Assembly: GCF_036884655.1 (NCBI RefSeq)
Contig: NC_088344.1
Coordinates: 37,360,501 to 37,424,500 of the forward strand
Direction: 5' to 3'
Length of the DNA stretch: 64,000 nucleotides
DNA from: Musa acuminata AAA Group
Taxonomy: Eukaryota; Streptophyta; Magnoliopsida; Zingiberales; Musaceae
The notes beneath the pieces are model-generated. The model was given only the letters and a program-made list of their open reading frames with translations, ran no database searches and was not told the DNA's origin. Each line of letters begins with the position of its first letter. Positions within the stretch are counted from its first letter, which is position 1. Made by a program: the position numbers and the translations under genes. Shown piece by piece: positions 36,369 through 59,635 of this stretch.

Positions 36369-39183
36369 AATCGGGATGCTAAAGAGATCTAATTATAAAG
36401 TACCAAAGTCATGTCGTTTGGGTTGAACGTAAGGGCAACGTACCAAAGGATGATAAATAAAATGTTCAAGCATCAGATCGAGAGGAATGTTGAAGTATAC
36501 GTAGACGATATGATAATTAAGAGTAGAATGACCGATTCATATTTGTCAAACTTGGCTAAAACTTTTCAAATCTTAAAGAGGTACAACATGCGTCGTAACC
36601 TGACCAAGTGCGCTTTCGGAGTTAGCTTGGGAAAGGTCCTTAAGTTCATCATGCACTAGAGGGGATAGATGCAAATCTCGAAAAGGTACGAGCTATATTG
36701 GAGATATGCCTACCTCGGTCAATCAAAGAAGTCCAACAGCTAATGGGGCAAATAGCAGCACTGAGTTGGTTCCTACCCTTCTTTCGAGTCCTAAAGGACC
36801 CGAAGGGTTTCTTGTGGACCTAGGAGTGCCATGAGGCTTTCGAAAGACTAAAGCGCGACCTTGCCCAACTATCATAGCTCTCCTCCACCTTGGAAGAAAT
36901 TCTCAATCTCCACCTCGTTGTCATCGACCTGGTTGTCAGCTTCGTGCTAGTCCTAGACGACGCAAGAATTCAAAAGCTTATTTATTACGTTAGCCATATC
37001 CTGAGTGGACCCGGGGAGCGATACCCACCTATAAAGCAACTAGCATTTACACTAGTACTCGTGGTGAGAAAGCTTTGCCCATGCTTTCAAGTGCATGTCA
37101 TACAGGTCATTACCGTCTAACCACTCAGACAAGCTATGTCTCGATTTTACGTTTTGAGGCGGCTGCTAAAATGGTCTATAGAGCTGAATGAGTTTGACAT
37201 ACGATATGTGTCGATGACCACCATAAAAGCCTAGGCCTTGGCATATTTTATCTCGGAGCTAACTCCCCTGCTTAAAGATGACAACCATACCCCCACGATG
37301 TGGACATTATTTGTTGACGACTCAACTATCTCGGAGAGGGGCGATGCCAGCCTTGCCTTAAAGGGTCCGAACCAATAGGTGGATAAGCAAGCTCTCCAAT
37401 TCGAGTTCAAAATTTTTAACAATGAAACCTAATATGAGACACTTCTCTCGGGACTCCAACTTGCCTGGAAACTCTAAGTCCAAGAACTAACGATGTTTAA
37501 TGACTCACAACTAGTCATAAGCCGGGTAGAGGGAAGCTATGAAACCCGAGATGTGACCATGGCAAAGTACCTCACTAAGGTGCAAAGATTAGATCATAGC
37601 TTCTCCCAACTCCATATGTTTTTGAGTTCCCCACGAAGAAAATACTCAAGCAGATGTGCTTGCCTGATTGGCGTCTACTCAGACTCTCGAACAAGGTTGG
37701 CTGTTGGTCAAGACACTATCAACCCGAACCATTGAGAAGTTCAACATGGCCATGGTCAAGGAGGAACCGAGCTGGATGGATGAGATCGCATACTAAAAGA
37801 AAGACGGGACACTCCCAACTGACATTGCAATGGCCTGAAGAGTCAAACACCACCAAACATGATATTGCTTAATTAATGATCGTATGTATTGTAGGTCCTT
37901 CAGCCAACCGCTCCTCAAATGCTTGACTCTTCAAAAAGCTGAGAAGGTGCTTACTAGGGTGCAAGAGGGTATTTGTAGAGAACACATTGGTAAACGAACT
38001 CTCGCCTTCAAGGCACTTTAGCAAGGGTTCTACTGGCCCACACTACATAAAAATGTGATTACTTATGCCCAAAAGTGCCACATGTGTCAAGAATTTGCTT
38101 GGATACCACGTCAACTAGTAGTCCCCTTGAGCCCGATTGATTGTGGGCGGTGATTCACCCAAATGAGGTAGGGCCCTTCCCATCGGCTTCGGGCCAACGA
38201 AGGTTCCTTATCGTGGGGGTTGATTATTTCACGAAGTTGATAGAAGGCATAGAAGGCAAGTCATTAGCATCAATAACTGAGAAACAAGTTGAGGGATTTG
38301 TATGAAAGAATATCATCACTTGCATCGGGATCCTAAAGGCCCTCATCACAAATAATAAGAATTAGTTCAACAACTTGAAATTCAGAGAATTCTATCAGTC
38401 TTATGAAATTCAGCTAAGATTCAACTCGGTGGCTTATCCTCAAACCCATGGTCTTGTTGAGGTCACCAACCGAGTCATTCTCAAATGTCTCAGAAAGCAA
38501 GTCATTGGATTAAAGGGTACCTAGGTGGACGAGTTGCTATGCATCCTTTGGGCTTCCCAAATGACACCTAAGACCGGATTGGAAGAATCACCATTCAGCA
38601 TAGCCTTCAGTATCGAGGCTGTCTTGCCACCCAAGATAGTCTTCCTGACCCCTCATGTCGAAAACTTCAATGAGAAAGCCTATGAGGCAAGACTTCGAGT
38701 CGGACTCGACCTAGTTAATAAGACCCGAGTAGTTGCACACCTACCAATGCTGAGATATAAGAAGGTGATGGCCAAGCTCTACGATTGAGATATTCGCCCT
38801 TGGGGAATTTAGTTGGGAGACCTGGTGCTTTGCAAGGTCAAGATAAGTGACCTAACTTGATCCCGAGGCAAGCTGACACCAAATTGGGAATGATCATACT
38901 AAGTTATCAAAGTCATCCGAGATGGGACATATCTCCTCAGGACAACAGAAGGTGTAGCATTACTAAGAACATGACATAGCTCAAACTTAAAGAAGTTTAT
39001 CCTTAAGGTCCCCGTCGGGGTTCGGTCAAGGTATGCTTCAAACTTGCAATACATGTTAAACAAAGGGAAGGCGCTACTTCATTACTCCAAGAAGCATTAC
39101 ATTAAACAAATTGGATCTCTACAACCAAAATAAGATACCGATCTATATAAACAGAAAAAGAATCAGGAACTAGCATCACAACT

Positions 39184-40760
39184 TCAAAAGCGATTAGGCA
39201 ATGGATCAAGCATCCGAACAAGGCGATGAGTCAGGTAATCATCAAAAGGCATCTTGCTTTCCATCTGGACATTCTGGTCCTCGAGGTAGTCGGTGAACAA
39301 ATCCTCCTCAAGCTCCAACTTGGGATTCCTCACCTTAAAGCAGGTTAAGGCGACCATGTATCCAAACTTGTACAAGGCAACCCATGACCTCTCCAGCCCC
39401 TTTCTAATCCTACATATGCCTTGTAATCGATGACCGACTCCTCCCGATACCTCAGCACCTTACCCAGCTCGGCCTCCGACATCTCCCCCAACTCTCGAGC
39501 TTGCTCCTTCATCACAATAGCCTTTCCCTCAAGTTTTGAGTTGTGTGCCTTCACCAAGTCCAGTTCTCAGACAAGCCCCAATAGCTCACCCTCCATAACC
39601 TGGTTACTGCCCCAGACCTCCAACTATTTAGTAAGGGTAGCAAGCTCTCACTCGGCTTCCTCCAACTTCCACCCCAACTCGACCCCCTGAGCATTCGCCT
39701 TAGCAATGGCAGTGACAGAAGGGTCAACTTTTACCTTCTTTAACTTCTCGACCTCTGCTTGAAGGTCATCATTTTCTTGAGTCTACTGGTCAATAACGAC
39801 ATTAACATCTCATACCTGATCAAGCAAGGTCGTCACATAGAAATGGTGCCACTAAAGTAGCGATTAGAAGTTAAACAAAAAAAAAAAACATTCGAGAAAG
39901 CCAACTATGGCCCATCTTACCAGCTCCTCATTGTGATAGCCTCGGTTGAGCAGCACCTTCGAGGGGGAGAGATAAATCTGTTTCACCACCCCCAGACATA
40001 GAGATCCTCAATAAAACTACTATGAGGCTTCACTATCGCCCCACACCTTCTGCGCCTCCTACAAGCCCTCCCAACTTGGCTACAATGGTGCACCCGAGGT
40101 CGGATCAGGCAGATCAGCTATTGTCAAAGCCGCGAAAGGCTAGGATTTCCCCCTGCACAAGTTAATCATCAACCTTGACCTTTCCCCTCCTTGTCCTGAG
40201 GGGGACCTTGAACTCTTGGGACCCTTTGAAGCCTCCGACGCTATTGAAATAAGACTTCCACATGCAGTTGGCTCCTATAGCCCTCTCCCCCTCAAGGGAC
40301 GGGGTCCCCTCTTCACAATGACCTTGTACTTCTTCTTCCGTCGGTCGACGCTAGCATAATGGTCGGGCCAAGCCGAACTCAACTACTTAGGCAACACCTC
40401 ACGAACAAAGGTCAGGACTACTAAGGTAGTCGTTGTGCCTGAAGATGAGTCATGCCCCTATTTTTTCATAGAATGTAAGTCCATATCTGCAAAGAGGGCT
40501 GATATCATGAAACTGTAGAAAATCAAAGAGGGAGGTGGTGAAGGGTTTGGGTCGTATCTCAAGAAACCAGATTGAGACCCACATCAACTAGCCAGTCCTC
40601 GTCCATCTTCTAGGTGGCCTTGGATGAAGAGAGTATGTCCCTTAGTTGAAGTACCTGGGCCCCCTCTTCATCCGACAGTAGGGGATGAGTATTATCAATA
40701 GAGCATGCCGACTAGGTAAAGTTGAACCCCTAATCCCAACCTAGACTTACAAAAAAGAAA
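39184..40760 (-). pseudogene. Antisense accessory ORF region of the gypsy element (broken)
   Basis: Between integrase and the 3' LTR the minus strand shows a coding-like region in pieces. 39,345-39,557 has a heptad-like Leu/Glu/Arg segment (MVKAHNSKLEGKAIVMKEQA). After a frame change, 39,184-39,330 reads KFGYMVALTCFKVRNPKLEL and then a PFDD segment, a motif set I recall from the common extra ORF carried antisense by Tat-type plant gypsy elements. Stops separate the pieces. A homologous stretch is present in the second LTR element at about 61.6-62.5 kb. Its role in the element is unknown. Confidence 0.6.
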
Positions 40761-41593
40761 TGCTCCTTCTAACTCTTATTATTCGAGGGAGCACCACTGA
40801 TTTTGAAGCCCCCCGAGGTCAAGTAGTTCATGTTTTTCCCTTTGCACAATCGAAAGTAAGCTATAAAAAGCTTATGGGTCGGGGAGATACTGGTGCGCTT
40901 ACACTCTCCGATGAACACTACCAAATAGCACTAGGAATTGGGCACCATCTAAGATAATATGCCCCATCATTCAAGGTAGGACACTATCACTAAGTGAAGA
41001 GGAAGGCAGAGTCCTGCCTCGAGGGCGTCGTAGGACAAACACAAAGACCCAAGTGTCAGATCATATGGACGCTGGCCAGGACGAGGAGCCTGCAGCTCGA
41101 ACTCGGTCGAGATAGAAGATTTGACTTGCAAGTGCTCCAAGAGTGGAGTGCTCACCATTGAGTTGCAATCATGTGAACTATTCATCGACTCTAAATCCTA
41201 AAGAAACTTGAGGTATATAGAAGTTACCCCGTAGACGAGGGAGAGGCCAGGACCCCTTTTACCCTAAACTATAGGAGGACAAGGTTTGGACCTCAACCGA
41301 TTAGCGATCGGTGGATTGGGAAGAACTTGTGCCAAAGGAGAGCTACATCCCGACCTAAGGTGCAGAAACCAAATGGTATACGACCTAAGGATTGACTGAC
41401 CTTTCAAAACTAGAGCCGAGAAGAAAGCTTTCAAAATGTTAGGGCTTGAGCAGTGGAATGAGCCCCACTAAACAGGAGGTTTATAAACATGGGATGACCT
41501 CTCTCCTCTCACGATTGGCATAAGTGTCCCTTCGAGACCATATCGAAGGGGCATTCCACCGTTGTTGAGGTGCCAATCAAGGAAGATACGGAG

Positions 41594-41596
<3 letters not shown>

Positions 41597-41636
<40 letters not shown>

Positions 41637-41698
41637 GTTGCTGAGGCACTAATTGAGGAAGATATAAGGAAATCTCTCTCTCTCTCTCTCTCTCTCTT
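41597..41698. repeat. Paired (TC)n microsatellites in a 76-bp duplication
   Basis: Two (TC)n tracts (41,597-41,633 and 41,673-41,698) each follow the same leader (GAGGNRCYAATYRAGGAAGA...GGAAATC), offset by about 76 bases. The duplicated unit therefore includes the microsatellite. Confidence 0.8.
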
Positions 41699-41789
41699 CC
41701 CACTATAGATGCTGATCGAGGAAAGAAGACTCTCCCTTCTTATGATGGAGGCACCCTCCATGATTGAATCAAGTGTTCCCTCGGGACAA

Positions 41790-42500
41790 CTATGAAGAAG
41801 ATGCATAAGTTGGAAAGACTTGACCTACACTAGAAGATCCACTATGGCATAGGCATAACGACAAATGCGCCCGAGATGCGTGAGTCGGGAAGACTCAACC
41901 TACGTGAAGAAAATTTTACTATGGTAAAAGGTTGGGCCAAATGGCGCCTAAGGCGCATGAGTCAAGAAAAAACTGACTCGCGCTGAGCAAAATCCACTAC
42001 AACGAATGCACAAGGCGAAATGCGCTCGAGACGCATGAGTCAGAAAGACCCGATCAGCATGAAGAGAAATCCGCTATGATAGAAGGTCGTTCCAAATGAT
42101 GCCTGAGGCGCATGAGTAAAAAAAAATCCAACTCGTGCCAAGCGAAATCTGCTATGGTAAAGGTGTAAGGCGAAATGCACCCAACATGCATGAGTCGAGA
42201 AGACCCAACCCACATGAAAAGAAATCTGCTATAACTGAGGGTCAGGCTAAATGGCAACCGAGGCGCATGAATTGAGAAAAATCTAGCTCGCACCAAGCAA
42301 ATTCCACTAGCATGGAAGCACAAGGCAAAATTCACCTGAGACGCATGAGTCAGAAAGACCCAACTAGCGTGAAGAGAAACTTGCCACAATGGAGGATTGG
42401 GCCAAATGACACCTAAGGCACATGAGTCCAGAAAAATCCGACCTACGCTAAGTAAAATCTGTCATGACGGAGGGGCAAGGCCTAATATACTCGAGACACC
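41790..42500. repeat. Tandem array of about 77-bp units near the 3' end of the gypsy element
   Basis: About nine diverged units share the core words GAAATCCRCTATGG, AAGGCGAAATGCRCC and GCATGAGTCRGGAAG. The GCATGAGTC core recurs near 41,876, 41,955, 42,031, 42,108, 42,185, 42,262, 42,341 and 42,418, a spacing of 76-79 bases. The same unit family recurs in the second LTR element at 63.0-63.66 kb. Confidence 0.85.
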
Positions 42501-42617
42501 TAATTTGGAAAAACTTAACCCACAAGATAAGATCCCGAATGATCCCGTGTTAAAAAAATTAAACGACATGCTTCGAACGCAAGAGTCCTGAAGCACACCT
42601 TTCGGGGGGGGGTCAAA

Positions 42618-43072
42618 TGATAGAAAATATATAATTAACTAGCCATTGCCCGCCATGCAAACACCACATAAGGCTCATGGGGGAAAAGGCTCAAACGACC
42701 CAACACTCGCTTGCCTGCGTGGATAGAAGTCTAAGAGGCAGCTTGAGTAGTTTACCAAGCTGTCTGTCTTAAGGTTTATTCACAGGAATATTCCCGAGAG
42801 TTCAAGGGGCAACTCGAGTCAATTATGCATCCCTTGCAAAATCTTTATGGGACATTTCGTCTCTTGTATAAAAACATACCCTCAACTCCAAACGAGGGAC
42901 TCAGAGTTAAAGAAGTGGACTTCAGTACTAACTTAAGTGTTAGAGAGATCAACTCAAGAAGCTTCTCTCGACTCCGATCTTCATGTATGTAACGACTCAA
43001 GAGAAAGCAATCTCCACTTCGGACGACTCCGCACATACGGATCAAGACCATGTCATACTAACAAAAATGTCA
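42618..43072 (+). repeat. 3' LTR of the gypsy element
   Basis: It starts TGATAGAAAATATAT directly after the G-rich polypurine tract and ends near ...ATGTCA. It resembles the LTRs at 60,833 and 63,776 in start (TGATRRAAAATATATTAA-like), in the TGGATARAARTCNAAG-like words and in the terminal AAATGTCAACGA. The length is about 455 bp. The exact right end is uncertain because the following ACGAT is shared with sequence after the other LTR. Confidence 0.7.
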
Positions 43073-43918
43073 ACGATTTTTTTCCCTAATAATTATTTTA
43101 TTAAAAAATTAATTTTGTTGTTTACATCATTAAAGAACGTAAGCATTATTAGTTTGAGCTTAAATACCTTGGGATGATTCTCGAAGTTCAATAAAGTTAA
43201 TAGGCTGCTTATAAATCATGACAAATAATATTAGACCCAAGCATTTAGACATAAGAGACTCAAGTAAAAAAAATTAATTCTTTGAATAAGATTAGAAAGT
43301 CATAACAACGTGAGAGCGTCATTCGGATATATTAATGAATTAGTTATTTCATAAAATAGCGGTAAAATGTTTAAGCAGTCATACCCGCACGTAATCAAGA
43401 ATAATACCAGTTCATAAACTCGGTTCATTGAAAGCCTGGACAGGTTATATTTTAAGAAACGACAGCCCGACCATAGGATCACACCTAACATAAGGTCAGG
43501 CCATTTGTAGATGTACCATTTCATGAATCATTCTATCCCAATCCAATTCTCAACTAAAAATACCATTTCATGTAAGTAGATGTACAACATTTGCAGGATA
43601 TACAAAACACGAACACAATTTTCTACCAAAACAGATTTCCTATTTGAGTTGTATCAACCACTTTTCAAGAATAATGCATCACGACAAAAGGTAACAATAG
43701 AAAAAACAATTGTTAACCTCTTCCCGACCAAAACCAATTTGCTGATAGGAAGCCATCTGTAGGATTTTGCACTCAGTAACCATCTGTTGTCCTTTGCAAG
43801 CATTATATTCAAACCTTGTGCCCATGAGGACAATAATCAGCGATCATTATCATCACAGATTCAGATACAAACTGCACTAATAACAATAATTAGACCAAGT
43901 GGTGGGTTTTTTCGGCCT
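43073..43918. other. Spacer and 3' flank of the coiled-coil gene
   Basis: No gene is recognised. The part adjoining 43,918 is presumably the 3'UTR of the minus-strand coiled-coil gene. The rest is AT-rich. Confidence 0.5.
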
Positions 43919-54974
<11,056 letters not shown>

Positions 54975-54999
<25 letters not shown>

Positions 55000-56522
55000 T
55001 TTCGAAACTATGGGATATCTGGAATATACTGCATATGAGAGAACATAAACAGAAATGACTTGCTTAGTTCTTAATGTTTTGGTCCTAAATCCAAAGATAA
55101 TCAACTTGACCAAATGGCAAATATGGAGCACGAACAAGAATCAACTTAGAAAATAAATTCTGCAGATTAAATACAAACCAGCTTAGAGAACCAGCAAAGC
55201 GCTGACCTTACCCAGATAAGCTAATTATGTATGGCTAGAGTTGGGTCTGAAGATCGTAATTATCTGACATCAGAATAACATACAAGTTTAATAGCCCAAC
55301 TTTTTGGATCAATAAAGAACTTATATGATGAACTCAATAAAAATCACAGAAATAAAAAATAAATGCATTTGTCGATAAAGGAAAAGAAAAAACACAGAGA
55401 AATAAGCATGTACAACAACAGAGCGATCCATCTGACACACAAAATATGCAAAAGCGCGAGTAAAAATATCTGCAGTTGTTTACATATTTCAACAAATTAG
55501 CATACTACAAACGTAATAGCACTGCATCGGTCGAAACAGCTTTCCTCCTCGAAACGAATAGCTATTACAATCAAAAGGAACTGGGAAGAAACCTAGAAAC
55601 AAACATTTGCGACTCTTCGCCTAGATCGAAAAGGAGAACGACAACATGAAATTAGTAATCACTATGGAACTCATCAAACAACACACCCAATTTAATCGAA
55701 GAGAAAAAAATACAATAAATTCAAGAAAAGGGAAAGAATAACCTGACTACAAACGGGAGATCAAACGATCAATCGGGCGATAACTCACGTCTAAACAACT
55801 GAAATCAAAGATGACGGCAAAGAGCGAGTGCAAACTGAGGGGAGAATGCAGGAAGATCGGGGAGAGACGAAGCCCCAAACTCACACGAGGAATTTAGGGG
55901 TTTCGTCCGAGCACAGAAGAATGGATCGTTTCAGTTCAATCCACGTCTTGTTGGGATGCCGTGCGGCGTTTAGATTGGTGGATGATTAGTATTAACGTGG
56001 GTAAATAAGGCTTGTAGACCAACTTAACCAACCGGGTCGGGTTGAAATTGAACCGCGGCGCGCAGTGACGGAAATGCGTGCTTCCGCGGAAAACCCGACC
56101 CGTCATGCCCTCGAGTCGGATCGTGATCGACATATGACCCATGAATCAATATCAGTCATATTAACCGATTCGGGTCGGATAAAACCAGTGACTTTTGTTG
56201 ATGATTAATATCCCTACAAGGATTATATCTATATAATTCTTAAAGCTCGACCAACACTTGTTGTGTCAGTTCAAAATTAAAATTTTCTACTACATTTTGC
56301 AGTTATATGCTTTACGTTGATCGATACTTTGAGGAGATTTCCAAACAATCTGCAAAGAAAGCTTTTCTCGAATTATGGATACAAATTTCTTTTAGATTTT
56401 ATAATGTGTTCAAGCTAAAATTGCATATATTTGCCTCTCTCAGGTTCCTGTAGTCTAAGACACTCCGCTCAATCTTAACATGTTGTGCTTGTGCAGTTTG
56501 CTGTAGAGTTTATGGTCATAGT
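54975..56522 (-). repeat. Left arm of a 1.55-kb inverted duplication: promoter, leader and first exon of the coiled-coil gene
   Basis: 54,975-56,522 is the reverse complement of 57,672-59,220 with high but imperfect identity (isolated substitutions, few indels). Read on the minus strand it contains a promoter region with GACCCGACCCG-like words, a leader with AAACCCCTAAA near 55,890, a probable leader intron, and the ATG of the coiled-coil gene at 54,999. The homology stops inside that exon at GCTTA. Confidence 0.9.
56290..56375 (+). other. Exon-like segment inside the inverted-repeat arms
   Basis: After TTTTGCAG (near 56,302) an open stretch reads ...DRYFEEISKQSAKKAFLELW, and the right arm keeps the same open frame on its minus strand at about 57,825-57,900. 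Composition and preservation in both arms suggest a coding exon relic of another gene. I do not recognise it, and no partner exon was found. Confidence 0.3.
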
Positions 56523-57170
56523 GTTGGATTTGGTGGCTCCTGCTTCCAGAAGGACATTCTTAACTTGGTCTACATCTATGAATGCAATGGTCTTCCAGAA
56601 GTGGCGAACTACTGGAAGCAGGTTATCAAGATCAATGACTACCAGAAAAGCAGGTTTGTGAACCGGGTGGTTTCCTCCATGTTCAATACTGTTTCTGGAA
56701 AGAAGATTGCTGTACTTGGGTTTGCATTCAAGAAAGACACAGGTGACACAAGGGAGACGCCAGCCATTGATGTTTGCAAGGGCCTTTTGGGGGACAAGGC
56801 CAAGATTAGCATCTACGATCCTCAAGTATCTGAAGACCAGATTCAGCATGATCTTGCTATGAATAAGTTCGACTGGGATCACCCTATCCACTTGCAGCCA
56901 ATGAGCCCAACAGCCGTGAAGGAGGTGACAGTGACCTGGGACGCATACGAGGCCACCAAGGGAGCACATGGGGTCTGCATTCTGACTGAATGGGATGAGT
57001 TCAGGAAGCTGGATTATGCAAAAATCTTCCAGAACATGCAGAAACCAGCTTTTATCTTTGATGGGCGCAATGTGGTGGATCCGGAGAAGCTAAGGGAGAT
57101 TGGATTCATCGTTTACTCGATTGGGAAGCCATTGGATCCGTGGCTCAAGGACATGCCCGCTGTGGTCTAA
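56520..57170 (+). pseudogene. UGD: UDP-glucose 6-dehydrogenase, C-terminal fragment (copy 1)
   Basis: An open frame from AGT at 56,520 to the stop at 57,168-57,170 encodes 216 residues matching the C-terminal 45% of plant UDP-glucose dehydrogenase (usually about 480). It begins [19 protein letters not shown], which contains the catalytic cysteine, includes the [23 protein letters not shown]-binding segment, and ends LDPWLKDMPAVV. The enzyme oxidises UDP-glucose to UDP-glucuronate for cell-wall precursors. The NAD-binding N-terminal half is absent, so this is a fragment. The sequence before 56,520 is the inverted-repeat arm. Residues differing from copy 2 (YIYECNG, DQIQHDL) look like decay. 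Confidence 0.9.
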
Positions 57171-57671
57171 TTGGGAGCTCAGTAGAGAGCGATATACGGT
57201 AAAAGACTCTTTACGGATCAGGGTTAGGTTTTGAGTTTCAAACTGAGGATTCTTCAAAACTATTGTCTTGTATTGGGTATTTTTCTGTCTTTTGTCCTCA
57301 CATTTTAGTTAGACAGGGAATGGTTGATTGCACTCTTATATACTTTGTGTCGAAGTGTCTTCGGTTGCATTATCTGCTAGGGTATTGTACTCCATTCATT
57401 CTTGCTGTGAGAGGAAAACACGAATTGCTAGTTCATCTGAATGCCATATTTGGTTTTCTAAAAATTACTTTTGACCTTGTAACTCACACATTTCTGGCCT
57501 CGATGTATCTGTGCATCAGTGCGTTATTGTGGTTCATTGGAAAAAGCTTCTGAATTCGTCAAGTATTAAAGGCAATTAAACTGCTTCATAACAGGTTTTC
57601 TGCTCATAGTTGATTATTCTAAATGTTGGACATAATGTTGATGCGTGGAACTCAAGCCTATACGAAAAGAA
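57171..57671 (+). other. UGDH-derived 3' region after copy 1
   Basis: Non-coding sequence following the UGDH stop, T-rich and consistent with the original 3'UTR and flank carried with the fragment. It ends where the right inverted-repeat arm starts. Confidence 0.5.
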
Positions 57672-59220
57672 ACTATGACCATAAACTCTACAGCAAACTG
57701 CACAAGCACAACATGTTAAGATTGAGCGGAGTGTCTTAGACTACAGGAACCTGAGAGAGGCAAATATATGCAATTTTAGCTTGAACACATTATAAAATCT
57801 AAAAGAAATTTGTATCCATAATTCGAGAAAAGCTTTCTTTGCAGATTGTTTGGAAATCTCCTCAAAGTATCGATCAATGTAAAGTATCCATAACTGCAAA
57901 ATGTAGTAGAAAATTTTAATTTTGAACTGACACAACAAATGTTGGTCGAGCTTTAAGAATTATACAGATATAATCCTTGTAGGGATATTAATCATCAACA
58001 AAAGTCACTGGTTTTATCCGACCCGAATCGGTTAATATGACTGATATTGATTCATGGGTCATATGTCGATCACGATCTGAATCGAGGGCATGACGGGTCG
58101 GGTTTTCCGCGGAAGCACACATTTCCGTCACTGCGCGCCGCGGTTCAATTTCAACCCGACCCGGTTGGTTAAGTTGGTCTACAAGCCTTATTTACCCACG
58201 TTAATACTAATCATCCACCAATCTAAACGCCGCACGGCATCCCAACAAGACGTGGATTGAACTGAAACGATCCATTCTACTGTGCTCGGACGAAACCCCT
58301 AAATTCCTCGTGTGAGTTTGGGGCTTCGTCTCTCCCTGATCTTCCTGCATTCTCCCCTCAGTTTGCACTCGCTCTTTGTCGTCATCTTTGATTTCAGTTG
58401 TTTAGACGTGAGTTATCGCCCGATTGATCGTTTGATCTCCCGTTTGTAGTCAGGTTATTCTTTCCCTTTTCTTGAATTTATTGTATTTTTTCTCTTCGAT
58501 TAAATTGGGCGTGTTGTTTGATGAGTTCCATAGTGATTACTAATTTCATGTTGCCGTTCTCCTTTTCGATCTAGGCGAAGAGTCGCAAATATTTGTTTCT
58601 AGGTTTCTCCCCAGTTCCTTTTGATTGTAATAGCTATTCGTTTCGAGGAGGAAAGCTGTTTCGACCGATGCAGTGCTATTACGTTTGTAGTCTACTAATT
58701 TGTTGAAATATGTAAACAACTGCAGATATTTTTACTCGCGCTTTTGCATATTTTGAGTGTCAGATGGATCGCTCTGTTGCTGTACATGCTTATTTCTCTG
58801 TGTTTTTTCTTTTCCTTTATCGACAAATGCATTTATTTTTCATTTCTGTGATTTTTATTGAGTTCATCATATAAGTTCTTTATTGATCCAAAAAGTTGGG
58901 TTATTAAACTTGTATGTTATTCTGATGTCAGATAATTACGATCTTCAGACCCAACTCTAGCCATACATAATTAGCTTATCTGGGTAAGGTCAGCGCTTTG
59001 CTGGTTCTCTAAGCTGGTTTGTATTTAATCTGCAGAATTTATTTTCTAAGTTGATTCTTGTTCGTGCTCCATATTTGCCATTTGGTCAAGTTGATTATCT
59101 TTGGATTTAGGACCAAAACATTAAGAACTAAGCAAGTCATTTCTGTTTATGTTCTCTCATATGCAGTATATTCCAGATATCCCATAGTTTCGAAAATGAA
59201 TACAGTGGCAATGCTGCTTA
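57672..59220 (+). repeat. Right arm of the inverted duplication: second copy of the coiled-coil gene promoter and first exon
   Basis: An inverted copy of 54,975-56,522, here reading promoter to exon on the plus strand, with the ATG at about 59,197 (MNTVAMLL). After GCTTA the sequence switches directly into an antisense UGDH fragment, so the copied exon lacks its acidic end and donor site. A plus-strand transcript from it would run into antisense UGDH and stop soon after (reading ...[19 protein letters not shown]). Confidence 0.9.
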
Positions 59221-59635
59221 CCAGGTCACTGTCACCTCCTTCACGGCTGTTGGGCTCATTGGCTGCAAGTGGATAGGGTGATCCCAGTCGAACTTATTCA
59301 TAGCAAGATCACGCTGAATCTGGTCTTCAGATACTTGAGGATCGTAGATGCTAATCTTGGCCTTGTCCCCCAAAAGGCCCTTGCAAACATCAATGGCTGG
59401 CGTCTCCCTCGTGTCACCTGTGTCTTTCTTGAATGCAAACCCAAGTACAGCAATCTTCTTTCCAGAAACAGTATTGAACATGGAGGAAACCACCCGGTTC
59501 ACAAACCTGCTTTTCTGGTAGTCATTGATCTTGATAACCTGCTTCCAGTAGTTCGCCACTTCTGGAAGACCATTGCATTCACAGATGTAGACCAAGTTAA
59601 GAATGTCCTTCTGGAAGCAGGAGCCACCAAATCCA
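59221..59635 (-). pseudogene. UGD: UDP-glucose 6-dehydrogenase, internal fragment (copy 2)
   Basis: The minus strand encodes [20 protein letters not shown] through ...[11 protein letters not shown], about 138 residues, colinear with the first two-thirds of copy 1 and keeping the more usual residues (CECNG, QIQRDL). It begins at the same point of the gene as copy 1 and is cut at VTVTW by the junction with the inverted-repeat arm. Both halves needed for activity are incomplete. Confidence 0.9.

Larger units (their letters stand above)
36369..43072 (+). mobile_element. 5'-truncated Ty3/gypsy LTR retrotransposon (degenerate)
   Basis: Pol remains on the plus strand in order. Reverse transcriptase carries the active-site motif EVYVDDMIIKS (36,411-36,659). 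RNase H remains lie at about 36,890-37,500. The integrase zinc finger (H..H, then CHMCQEFA) is near 38,000-38,100, and integrase core remains include AYPQTHGLVEVTNR (near 38,430) and ESPFSIAFSIEAVLP (38,590). Stops interrupt each domain, and gag, protease, the 5' LTR and the beginning of reverse transcriptase are missing. Downstream of pol are a long antisense ORF region, (TC)n tracts, an approximately 77-bp repeat array, a G-rich polypurine tract (about 42,601-42,612) and the 3' LTR. The presence of an antisense accessory ORF resembles Tat-lineage elements, but the lineage was not tested. Confidence 0.85.

Noticed and set aside
56475..56969. 164-residue minus-strand open frame over the UGDH fragment, and its partner at 59269-59655
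   Set aside because: Antisense shadows of the conserved UGDH coding sequence.
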